Shown: positions 6,101 to 12,700, counted from the stretch's first letter. The stretch is 17,511 bases of DNA from Chamaesiphon sp031376885 (GCA_031376885.1 JANMEL010000023.1:1-17511); one strand, 5' to 3'. Program-made: numbers and translations. The notes: generated by a model not told the origin, from the sequence alone.

Positions 6101-7443
6101 GGATTTTACTCTCGATCGTCGATATTACCGATCGCAAGCAATTTGAAGTCGAGCGATCGCACCTCCTCGAACAAGAGCAAATCGCCCGCCAGTCAGCCGA
6201 AACCGCCAATCGTGCTAAAGATGATTTCCTCGCCAACCTCTCCCACGAACTGCGAAACCCCCTCACCGCCATCATCGGCTGGGCGCAACTCCTCCGCACC
6301 CAACAGCTAGAGCAGACGAGGATCGATCGAGGTTTGGATGTCATCTATCGCAGTGCCAAGGCGCAATCTCAACTAATCGAGGATATGCTCGATCTCTCCC
6401 GCATTAATAGTGGTAAATTGCAGCTCGATCCGGTGCAGATCGAGCTAGGAGCCGTCGTGAATATGGCGATCGAAGCCGTTCAACTTGCCGCTGATGCCAA
6501 ATCGATCCAAATTAGTGCCGATCTCACCCCCACGAGAATCCTCGGCGATGTTGACAGATTGACACAAGTATTCTGGAATCTGCTCACCAATGCGATTAAA
6601 TTCACCCCCACTGGCGGACGAATCGAGATTACCGAAATCGCCTCCCCCGCCGATCTTCAGATCCGCGTCAGCGATACTGGGCAAGGCATCAGTAGTGAGT
6701 TATTACCCCAGATCTTCGAGCGGTTTCGGCAAGGTGATTCTAGCAGCACCAAAAATACTCAGGGCTTGGGCTTGGGGTTATCGATCGTCCGGCATATCAT
6801 CGAACTTCATGGCGGTACCGTGCAGGCACAGAGCGCGGGAGTCGGGCAAGGAACCACCATTATCGTCCAACTGCCGCTAAATTCCGATGCGATTTCCATG
6901 CAGGAAAGCCTTCCCAACGATCCAGTGCCTCTAGCACCACCCCAATTACTAGGGCAGGAGGAGGCGTTGGCGTTGGCGAAGCCTGTCGAAGAGAAGCCTC
7001 TCGTTCCGAGAATCGATTTAGCTGGATTACGGATTCTGGTAGTGGATGATGAGGTGGATATTCTCGAATTGATCCAATACATCCTCGAAGACGCAGGCGC
7101 GAGTGTGACGCTTGCCACCTCAACGAGTGCGGCGATCGCCACGTTAACCGATGGCGGCGGATATGACGCACTCCTGGCTGATATTGGGATGCCAGACGAA
7201 GATGGCTTTGCCCTAATCCGCCAGGTGAGAGCCTTGCCTGCTGAATCTGGCGGACAGATTCCCGCCGCTGCAATTACGGCTTATGTGAGCGATCGAGAAC
7301 GTAATCTCGTGCTAGCGGCTGGCTTTGGGATCCACATGCCAAAACCGATCGATCCCGATCGACTAATTCAGATGGTGAGCATTTTGACAGGGTTAGCCAG
7401 CGATGGAAATGGCGGTGTTCATGATATGCAAATACTAAAATGA
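3133..7443 (+). CDS. CheB-CheR-PAS-histidine kinase-receiver fusion protein
   Basis: This 1436-residue cytoplasmic signalling protein has no transmembrane segment. Order of domains: CheB-type methylesterase (about 18-200) with S27 (in GIAASAGG), H54 and D146 (in GGDGDGTSG) as the expected triad; CheR-type methyltransferase (about 225-495) with the SAM site GCSTGEE (337-342) and ISCRNVMIYL (436-445); a region of unclear fold (about 540-655); a Glu/Asn-rich coiled coil (about 675-770); two PAS-like domains (about 770-875 and 885-1005); histidine kinase with H1038 (in NLSHELRNP), N1153, DTGQGI (1181-1186) and GLGLGLSIV; and a C-terminal receiver with D1305/D1306, phospho-acceptor D1350, T1382 and K1404. 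All catalytic residues appear intact. By family knowledge such fusions link reversible methylation to phosphotransfer, but the substrate proteins are not established; no chemoreceptor or other che gene is in the window. Two dispersed repeats are read through in linkers (3794-3820 and 6964-7002). The ATG at 3133 is chosen from the repeat-borne GGAGAGG and family-like N-terminus. Confidence 0.93.
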   Translation: MTSEPLPKSSEIDRSLPQFPIVGIAASAGGLEAFTQLLSHLPIDTGMAFVLILHLSPDRESLLAEILTRATKMLVRQVVQGMVPEPNRVYVIPPNTQMRLAGGAFELSCRKKVFGKYMPGDAFLVSLAADRGNRGIAVVLSGGDGDGTSGLTAIKVAGGVTFAQCEDSAKFDSMPTSAIATGNVDFVLSPEQIAVELVDISRNPLSMRRQPLIAMDERDMLSQGERYANGSATALTTIFALLRQNTGVDFSYYKPKTLDRRIQRRMLLCKLDRLEDYVAYLAAHPTEVKILYEEILIHVTSFFRDPQAFKLLATKVFPTISQNKSAEVPIRIWVAGCSTGEEVYSIAICLLEFLSERDLHLSIQIFATDISEPAIDTARAGIYAADRLVDVSPERRRRFFYPVEGGYHISKAVRELCVFARQDLSSDPPFSNVDLISCRNVMIYLGDALQQRIIPVFHYSLNATGFLLLGTSESMGKYTDLFDVIDKKHRIYAKNPMITRSALSFTRNNYPIVKMSRQDSSFEDRNSDLQSLVVAAPAFDLQGKIDRLIVDRYAPIGLVIDDKMQVLQLRGEIDRYLKLVSGVANLDLFHLVRSGFSLELRSAISQAQQQNLPITKTGVQVTDSDRLSSFNLQVIPFKLPQVEVSYFLVLFEDIPMSSEASSESIELPQSDVDRDNIRLRQELTAALDEHRATQEYLRAIVQEQEYSNQDLKVANEEILSSNEELQSMNEELETAKEEIQATNEELHTTNDELRCRNTELDLVNNDLTNLLSSINIPILMLTNDLQIRRFTPMAQRLFNFIPTDTGRPLSHITTNLNLPDLEPLILEVLETLNGKELEVQTIAGVWYTLRIRPYRTTENRIDGVVIVLIDIDALKRSAATLAAARNYAEEIAETMQVPLLVIESDLRVNTANRAFCETFQVSQQETNQATIFELGNGQWDLPGLRSILEEMFTTDRILHNFEVTHTFERIGQKTMLLNGVKIITDGDANRILLSIVDITDRKQFEVERSHLLEQEQIARQSAETANRAKDDFLANLSHELRNPLTAIIGWAQLLRTQQLEQTRIDRGLDVIYRSAKAQSQLIEDMLDLSRINSGKLQLDPVQIELGAVVNMAIEAVQLAADAKSIQISADLTPTRILGDVDRLTQVFWNLLTNAIKFTPTGGRIEITEIASPADLQIRVSDTGQGISSELLPQIFERFRQGDSSSTKNTQGLGLGLSIVRHIIELHGGTVQAQSAGVGQGTTIIVQLPLNSDAISMQESLPNDPVPLAPPQLLGQEEALALAKPVEEKPLVPRIDLAGLRILVVDDEVDILELIQYILEDAGASVTLATSTSAAIATLTDGGGYDALLADIGMPDEDGFALIRQVRALPAESGGQIPAAAITAYVSDRERNLVLAAGFGIHMPKPIDPDRLIQMVSILTGLASDGNGGVHDMQILK
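3794..3820 (+). repeat. Dispersed repeat inside the coding sequence (CheB-CheR linker)
   Basis: The core GCGAACGCTACGCGAACG resembles common cyanobacterial small dispersed repeats. It is read in frame as residues of LSQGERYANG (221-230), exactly between the methylesterase and methyltransferase domains. A related sequence occurs at 8911-8931 on the other side of the window. Confidence 0.55.
6964..7002 (+). repeat. Dispersed repeat inside the coding sequence (kinase-receiver linker)
   Basis: The motif GTTGGCGAAGCC followed by GAAGAGAAGCCTCTC is a hallmark of an abundant cyanobacterial interspersed repeat. It is translated as ALALAKPVEEKPL (about residues 1278-1290) between the kinase ATPase domain and the receiver. 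Confidence 0.55.
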
Positions 7444-7490
7444 AAAAGTTGTATTAATTTTACTCCAACTAAAAAGTTGTGTTAATCTTA
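7443..7490 (+). promoter_or_regulatory. Two 20-bp direct repeats upstream of the NTase-XRE operon (operator candidate)
   Basis: AAAAAGTTGTATTAATTTTA at 7443-7462 and AAAAAGTTGTGTTAATCTTA at 7471-7490 match at 18 of 20 positions and are spaced 28 bases start to start. They lie between the end of the hybrid kinase gene and the start of the next operon at 7536. Such a pair is a plausible binding site for the XRE-type regulator encoded second in the operon, though this is inference. Confidence 0.45.
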
Positions 7491-7535
7491 TAGAGAGCAT
7501 AGCTGTGTTGTCATGTTCGATGGAGAACTAACTGA

Positions 7536-7949
7536 ATGCCCCCATTTACAGAGAGCGGCTATCTACCACCTGGAATTTGGGTAATGAGTTGGGCAGATTT
7601 TTGGGAGCGATATGGGTATAACTCTCGACGTGCTAACCTATTGTCTGGCTTAATGTTTGCCCTCAAACTACTGGTTCGATCGAATTGTCAGACCATCTAC
7701 ATCGGGGGTAGTTTTATCACTAATAAAGAACGACCCAACGACATCGACGGCTGTTTTGACGGGATGAGAATCGAGATCGGTACGCTAGATCCGGTTTTTC
7801 AGGATATTGACGAACAACACGCCCGCTTTGGCTGCGAGTTAAGAATGGATTTCATGTCTGCATTCCAGGGATTTTTGCAAAAAAATCGTGATGGAGAGCC
7901 AATCGGGATTGTAGAGATCGACATCAGAAACTTTGATATCACGAGGTAA
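7536..7949 (+). CDS. DUF6932-like nucleotidyltransferase-fold protein, toxin candidate
   Basis: This 137-residue protein starts MPPFTESGYLPPGI, the usual opening of a family I recognise as DUF6932-like, and has a nucleotidyltransferase-type signature. GGSF (57-60) is followed by NDIDGCFD (68-75), which supplies the G-S and D-x-D (D69, D71) of the polymerase-beta-like active site; D129 (in VEIDIR) could be the third acidic residue. The length fits a minimal nucleotidyltransferase. Related folds act as tRNA- or protein-nucleotidylating toxins (MNT, MenA and AbiEii types), but no activity is established for this one. GGAG (7522-7525) is well placed before the ATG. The XRE-type gene follows six bases after the stop codon, so the pair is very likely one transcript. 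The toxin role is inferred from the fold and the gene pairing; a housekeeping or purely regulatory role is not excluded. Confidence 0.7.
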   Translation: MPPFTESGYLPPGIWVMSWADFWERYGYNSRRANLLSGLMFALKLLVRSNCQTIYIGGSFITNKERPNDIDGCFDGMRIEIGTLDPVFQDIDEQHARFGCELRMDFMSAFQGFLQKNRDGEPIGIVEIDIRNFDITR

Positions 7950-7955
7950 TTAGTA

Positions 7956-8369
7956 ATGATCCAAAACGAACACCAATACAAAGTCACTAAAGGCGAGATT
8001 GATAAGCTGCAACAAGTTATTGACAAGTTGCTAGAACAACAAAACATCCTGCCCAGCCAACTAGCAGTGATCCAAAACAGCTTTCAGACGCAAATCGATC
8101 GAATGCAAGCGGAAATCCAAGCGTATGACGATCTCAAAGCGGGGAAGGTCGAAATTACAATGGGATCGATCGAAGATCTGCCCAAAGTCTTAATTCAAAA
8201 ACGGATTAGCTTAGGGATGACTCAAAAGGAGCTAGCCGCCAAACTCGGTATCAAGGAACAAATGGTGCAAAGGTATGAGGCTAGTGGCTATGAATCGATC
8301 GGGTTTGGGCGATTAGCAGAGGTTTGGAATGCGCTGTCGGCATCAATTACCATGATGACAGTTAGATAA
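7956..8369 (+). CDS. Coiled-coil plus XRE helix-turn-helix regulator, antitoxin candidate
   Basis: This 137-residue protein has an N-terminal helical, heptad-like region (about 8-66, including KGEIDKLQQVIDKLLEQQ and QIDRMQAEIQAYDDLKAGK). A short strand (VEITMG) leads to a Cro/CI-type helix-turn-helix (about 77-127, ISLGMTQKELAAKLGIKEQMVQRYEAS). The coiled coil probably mediates self-association or binding of the partner protein, and the C-terminal domain binds DNA. Its ribosome binding site GAGG (7943-7946) overlaps the end of the upstream gene, with nine bases to the ATG, indicating translational linkage. In toxin-antitoxin modules of this layout the XRE protein neutralises its partner and represses the operon. 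The paired repeats at 7443-7490 would be the natural operator. Both roles are inferred. Confidence 0.72.
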   Translation: MIQNEHQYKVTKGEIDKLQQVIDKLLEQQNILPSQLAVIQNSFQTQIDRMQAEIQAYDDLKAGKVEITMGSIEDLPKVLIQKRISLGMTQKELAAKLGIKEQMVQRYEASGYESIGFGRLAEVWNALSASITMMTVR

Positions 8370-8446
8370 TTCTGCTCATGGAAACAGCGGACGGTCTGAA
8401 ATTAGGCTTTTTTCATGCTACTTATAGGAAGTGCGGAATGTCGGCT

Positions 8447-8866
8447 CTAAGTTTCAATGCTCGTAGTTTTCAAGCCTAGAATATCACCATCGGGGGTTTT
8501 ACCGACAATATAAACATCGATTTCGGTGACAGAATCCCTCTCTTGAACGATCGTCCCGATCCGAAAGACTTTCACTTCAGTTAGATTAGATTCGATCGTC
8601 TTTAATAATACCTGATATCGATCGACTAGGGCCAATTCTTCGGCTTCATACCAATCTGCAACTACTAAGGCGGGTGCAAAAAAATCTCCGATCGAGCTAG
8701 ATTCGATTGACAATTGTGACACGGCAATGTTTTTAAATAATTCAGTAGGATCGATCGCTGTCCCCTGCACCCAGCTAACGATCGCAAATGGATAGTCAGA
8801 CTCACTCATCCACAACAAATCTGTGGTAGCCTGTTTTAATCGATCGATAATTTCTATGGTATTCAC
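8447..8866 (-). CDS. nuiA: Nuclease A inhibitor homologue
   Basis: This 139-residue protein matches Anabaena NuiA, the proteinaceous inhibitor of the sugar-non-specific nuclease NucA, along its whole length. Shared landmarks are LKQATTDLLWMSESDYPF (10-27), DWYEAEE (71-77), YQVLLKTIESNL (83-94), VKVFRIG and DVYIVGKTPDG (116-126), and a C-terminus ending in ET. From memory of the NucA-NuiA complex, a glutamate in MSESE and the C-terminal threonine contact the nuclease and its bridging metal; their equivalents here are E22 and T139. The start codon is GTG (8866-8864), since no ATG is available at the conserved N-terminus. It has no Shine-Dalgarno sequence, which fits coupling to the small ORF that ends nine bases upstream. 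No nucA gene is in the window, so the target nuclease must be encoded elsewhere or be a different enzyme. Confidence 0.92.
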   Translation of the reverse strand: MNTIEIIDRLKQATTDLLWMSESDYPFAIVSWVQGTAIDPTELFKNIAVSQLSIESSSIGDFFAPALVVADWYEAEELALVDRYQVLLKTIESNLTEVKVFRIGTIVQERDSVTEIDVYIVGKTPDGDILGLKTTSIET

Positions 8867-8875
8867 AATGAAAAT

Positions 8876-9013
8876 TTAATTATAAAGATCGGTTAATATC
8901 GATTCTGCACGGCAGACGCTTTGCGAACGAGTATTTGCCGATGATGCCGCACAATTAACGATCGTCAAGCAGAAACTGACAGCAACCATTTTCAGCCAGA
9001 GATTAAGAATCAT
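8876..9013 (-). CDS. Candidate 45-residue secreted peptide or lipoprotein upstream of nuiA
   Basis: An ATG at 9013-9011 opens 45 codons to a TAA at 8878-8876. The protein starts MILNLWLKMVAVSFCLTIVN and continues CAASSANTRSQSVCRAESILTDLYN. It looks like a classic export signal: one Lys, a hydrophobic core, then CAASSA, which could be a signal peptidase I site (ASSA) or a weak lipobox (IVNC). The mature part would be about 20 residues with one Cys. AAAGG lies about 11 bases upstream of the ATG. The stop codon is nine bases from the GTG of nuiA, so the two would be co-transcribed and probably translationally coupled. Codons for TRSQSVC derive from a dispersed repeat (8911-8931). No homologue is recognised. 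It could instead be the remnant of a longer exported protein, such as a lost nuclease. Confidence 0.4.
   Translation of the reverse strand: MILNLWLKMVAVSFCLTIVNCAASSANTRSQSVCRAESILTDLYN
8911..8931 (+). repeat. Small dispersed repeat between nuiA and hfq
   Basis: GGCAGACGCTTTGCGAACGAG is a member of the GCGAACGCT-type dispersed repeats also seen at 3794-3820. On the minus strand it falls within the candidate exported mini-ORF. Confidence 0.4.
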
Positions 9014-9151
9014 CAAATATTTTACCTTTTGAACCAAGATTTCGGCGATCGAGTGACAATCCGATCGCCATCATCGGGAATAATGGATGTAGATCGATCC
9101 TAGTGCTGAATCGATCGAGTAGTAACTCTAGTCCTCTACCCTAATTAAATT

Positions 9152-9364
9152 ATGCCTGAACTTGACGTTAATTTGCCTAGCACCCGCCAAACGCAAGGCT
9201 TAATCAAAGACAAAATCGGGGTAGAAGTCAAACTATTAACAGGTGATGTATTTGTCGGCAGAATTGTCTGGCAAGATACCGAGTGTCTATTTATGGCTGA
9301 TGCTAGCGAACAGAAAACGCTAATCTACCGCCATGCGATCGCTTATGTGAAGCCCCAGGGTTAA
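9152..9364 (+). CDS. hfq: Cyanobacterial Hfq, Sm-like RNA-chaperone family protein
   Basis: This 70-residue Sm-fold protein begins MPELDVNLPSTRQTQGLIKD, the helix characteristic of cyanobacterial Hfq. It continues with an Sm1 motif (about 24-50, VEVKLLTGDVFVGRIVWQDT) and an Sm2 motif (about 57-67, LIYRHAIAYVKP). Hfq forms a hexameric ring. In Synechocystis it is known to act at the pilus base through PilB1 and to affect motility and DNA uptake, rather than as a classical sRNA matchmaker. The YRHA in Sm2 (59-62) resembles the YKHA of enterobacterial Hfq, so RNA-binding ability here may be greater than in well-studied cyanobacterial forms. No good Shine-Dalgarno sequence precedes the ATG. The upstream minus-strand mini-ORF/nuiA pair diverges from it. 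The TAA stop overlaps the first bases of an inverted-repeat element. Confidence 0.92.
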   Translation: MPELDVNLPSTRQTQGLIKDKIGVEVKLLTGDVFVGRIVWQDTECLFMADASEQKTLIYRHAIAYVKPQG

Positions 9365-9475
9365 GGGCTACCGTGTATACACAAGTTGGCTAGAACTCGG
9401 TTTAGGTTGATTTACCCCTTCCCTTTGCACTCATTGCTCAGATCCGTTGAGATTCTAGTGCTAAGAGAACCCGGA

Positions 9476-9515
9476 TCTGGGGGTTCTGACCCCCAGACCC
9501 CCCATTGGTGGGGGG
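9476..9515. terminator. Paired G/C hairpins, probable bidirectional terminator
   Basis: Two perfect hairpins lie back to back: TCTGGGGG-TTCTGA-CCCCCAGA (9476-9497) and CCCCCC-ATTGGT-GGGGGG (9498-9515). A run of nine C at 9521-9529 could pair alternatively with the second G run. They lie about 110 bases past the hfq stop codon and about 200 bases past the RTX stop codon on the other strand. No U tract follows, so termination would rely on the stem or on Rho-like factors. Confidence 0.4.
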
Positions 9516-9529
9516 AGTGTCCCCCCCCC

Positions 9530-9558
9530 GTTGGCGTAGCCTCTGCCTTAGCAGAACC
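9530..9558. repeat. Small dispersed repeat nested in the MITE-like element
   Basis: GTTGGCGTAGCCTCTGCC continues with TTAGCAGAACC. The GGCGTAGCCTCT core is the reverse complement of the AGAGGCTACGCC found at 3116-3127 and 15001-15012. It forms a short stem (CTGCC/GCAG). Confidence 0.55.
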
Positions 9559-9684
9559 CCCCCTCAAAGGGTTTAGTTTGAGACGGTGGGGTGGTCTTAC
9601 GGCAGATTTGTTGGTGTGTGAGATGCAGATGTTGTTGAGAGAATCGCAAAATCCATCTCAAGAAAACTTGTGTATACAGGGTAG

Positions 9685-9713
9685 CCCTTGGCAAGGGGAG
9701 GGCTGGGGAGGGG
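9685..9713. repeat. G-rich spacer repeat abutting the RTX stop codon
   Basis: CCCTTGGCAAGGG (9685-9697) is a perfect palindrome, followed by GAGGGCTGGGGAGGGG. This is a sequence type widely scattered between cyanobacterial genes. It runs directly into the TGA of the minus-strand RTX gene and forms its 3' untranslated region. Confidence 0.5.
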
Positions 9714-12700
9714 TCAAGCAACGATCGTAAAATCGCCACCGACTAATGGAGCAGAACCCAATATATTCGCAAATTCACCACCATTAGTACCAAAACCAGC
9801 CGCAACACCATTCTGATTGTAGAATAGTCCACCACTGCTCAAACTATAGACGATCGCCGCACTTTGAGTGTCCACCAGACTATCATCATCGACAGTGATA
9901 AAATTAGCACCGATGGCTGCACCCGCCGCACTAGTAATGACACCAAAAGTACCTTTGCTCAGAGAGATTTTATCTTGAGTAGAAGTGAAATCATAGATCG
10001 CATCTACACCAAATAAACCAGTCGCGGTAGTCGCACCAGATAATAAACCACTGTAAGCAAAGATATCATTACCAGCTCCACCACTGATGACATCATTACC
10101 ACCTCCACCAACGAGGATGTCATTACCGCCACCAGCGAAGATGCGATCGTCCCCAGCAGCCCCATTTAGGTTATTATCAAGACCATTACCAGTAATGCGA
10201 TCGTTACCGCTACCACCGATAAAGTTTTCGAGAGTGATTACCGGAATTACTAGCTTGAGATTTGCATTGACGGTTTGAGCAGTGGTTAAACCGAGATTGA
10301 TATTCACCGCTGCTGCTGTTTGACTGAGATCTAGAGTATCAATACCACCCGTAATAGTTTCGGTAATTGTATCGGTACCTTGAATGAAATCGGCATCATA
10401 AACGTAGGTATCATTCCCATTTAATCCCGTGAGGGTATTATTTGCGGCATTTCCAGTTATGACATTATTACCATCATTCCCCGTAGCATTAATCGCAGTT
10501 ATACCTGTCAGGGTGACGTTTTCGACTAATGCGGCTAGAGTGGTGGTGACATTGGTAGTGAAAGTATCGGTAATGGTGATGGTAGCTCGATCGTCGGCGA
10601 TCGTCGCATTAGTAGAGTTAATTAGGGTAATACTAAAGGTTTCGTTAGGCTCATTCAGATTATCATTGAGGATCGGGACTGCGATCGTCAAGGATGTTTG
10701 ACCCGCTGCAAAGGTGAGAGTACCAGTAGTAGCAGTATAATCAGTTCCGGCGATCGCCGTAACATTACTAGTAGCGTAGTTGACACCAATAGATTGAGTA
10801 CTGGCTTTATTCAATGATACGGTAATTAGCGATTGACTTGGATTACCATTAATGCCTTCCACAATAGTGAGATCCGCAATCGAAATCGCTGGTAGAAGAT
10901 CGTCATCAAGAATGGTGCCGATCGCCGCTGTAGTAGTACCAACACTATAACCAGTGCCACTCGCCAGAGTTAGAGCAACAGTTTCGTTAGCTTCAATAGT
11001 TGGATCTCCGGTAGGATCGATCGTTACAATCGCCGTAGTCGCCCCAGCAGCAAAGGTAACAGTACCCGTAGTAGCCGTAAAAGTAGCCGCTCCAGTTTGG
11101 GCATAATCTGTACCCAGAGTCGCTGTACCACCCACACTGTAATTAACGGTTAAGGCATTAGTAGTTACACCAGCACGAGTGAATGTGTATACCAGATTAG
11201 TTGTACCATCCTCATTTACCGTTAGAGGAGCTACAGCTAGGGTGACTTGAGTATCGTCATTAGTAATAGTTCCGGTAACAGCAGTAGTAGTACCGACGCT
11301 ATAACCTGTACCACTCGCCAGAGTTAGCGCGACAGTTTCGTTAGCTTCAAATATGGTATCAGTTGTGGGATCGATCTTTACAGTTGCCGTAGCAGCACCA
11401 GGGGCAAAGGTGACACTACCCGTAGTAGCCGTAAAGCTAGCCGCTCCAGTTTGGGCATAATCGTTGTTAAAAGTACCCGTACCACCAACCGTAAAATTAA
11501 CTGTTAATGGACTATTGGTAATATCTGTGCGGGTAAAGGTATATACCAGATTGGCGATCCCATCTTCTGTCACGCTAGCAGGTGCTACGCTGAGGTTGAT
11601 TTTATCATCAACAACAATAAAGTCACTTGCTGATAAAGTTAACCCAGAAGGCAAGATTGCAAATTGTCCACCATTAGCACCAGCTCCCAGGGTTGCACCA
11701 TCAGCATTGTAAAATAAACGCCCACTGGCAATACTGTAGATAATTGCCGCTGATGCTCCAAATACCAACCTGTCATCAGTGACGGAAACAAAATTAGTGC
11801 CAATACTTGCACCAGCAGCAGTGGTAATCGCACTAAAGGTAGATTTGTGCAATTTGATTTTGTCTGTATTGGCTACAAAGTTGCTGACGGTATCTAAACC
11901 GATACTAGCTACACTACTGAAACCTACGCCACCAAATCCAAAGGTATCTATACCTAGCCCACCATCAAGGAGATCGTTCCCCGCACCACCTTTGAGGGCA
12001 TCGTTATTTTTCCCCCCAACTAGATTATCATCACCATTCCCACCAGTGATATCAAACCGCTCAATCTCACTGAAGGTTACAGATCCACTGTCACCATCCT
12101 TATACTCCCCACTATAACCATTCGTTCCATTATCACTGAGCGGGTCAGATGAGGATAGGGAAATTGGATTGCGGTAATTGATGACTAATAGGTCATTTCC
12201 GGTGCCACCGAAAACATCAACCAAGCCAGTACCTGCACTGATGATATCGTTGCCTGCGCCACCAGACAGGAAATCAAAATCACTGATGCCACCATCAATA
12301 GTATCGTTGCCTGCACCACCAATAATTATATCTCGGCCGTTGCCGCCAGTCAGGCTATCATTCCCACTCCCTGTAGTCAGATCGAAGGCTTCAACATTGC
12401 TGAAAGTGACTCCGCCCACAGTACCACTACCTGTGCCGACACTGGCTGTCACAGCCGTTGTTAGAGTACTGAAATCGATGACGACAGTATCAGTTCCGGA
12501 TCCCCCATCAATAATATCTACACCACCGCCACCAGTATAGAGCCTGTCATCTCCTGCACCACCTTTGAGGGTATCGTTATTTTTCCCGCCAAATAGATCG
12601 TCACCGTCACTCCCACCAGTGATATCAAACCGCTCAATCTCACTGAAGGTTAAAACTTTATTATCCGCAAACCCGCTGCTGTACTGCCCACTATAACCAT

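Larger units (their letters stand above)
9363..9689. mobile_element. MITE-like inverted-repeat element between hfq and the RTX gene
   Basis: The outer 25 bases (9363-9387 and 9665-9689) are inverted repeats that match at 24 of 25 positions, around a GGGCTACC and TGTATACACAAGTT core. The 277-base interior has no convincing gene but carries strong G/C hairpins (9476-9515) and a dispersed repeat (9530-9558). The size, the long terminal repeats and the absence of a transposase fit a miniature inverted-repeat transposable element. The left end begins inside the hfq stop codon. No clear target duplication is seen. Between two convergent genes, the structured interior would also act as a two-way transcription barrier. 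This stretch (9365-9713) has no other supportable gene; a 114-codon plus-strand frame through it is low-complexity repeat translation. Confidence 0.65.

Noticed and set aside
7444..7535. Possible CRISPR-like pattern from the AAAAAGTTGT repeats.
   Set aside because: There are only two copies, with an 8-base spacer and no cas genes. An operator pair is a better reading.
8370..8446. Possible terminator between the XRE gene and nuiA (GGCTTTTTTCATG).
   Set aside because: A T run is present but I find no stable stem directly before it on either strand.
9386..9730. Plus-strand 114-codon frame after hfq.
   Set aside because: It is made of translated dispersed repeats and G/C hairpins, has no recognisable domain, and runs into the RTX stop region.
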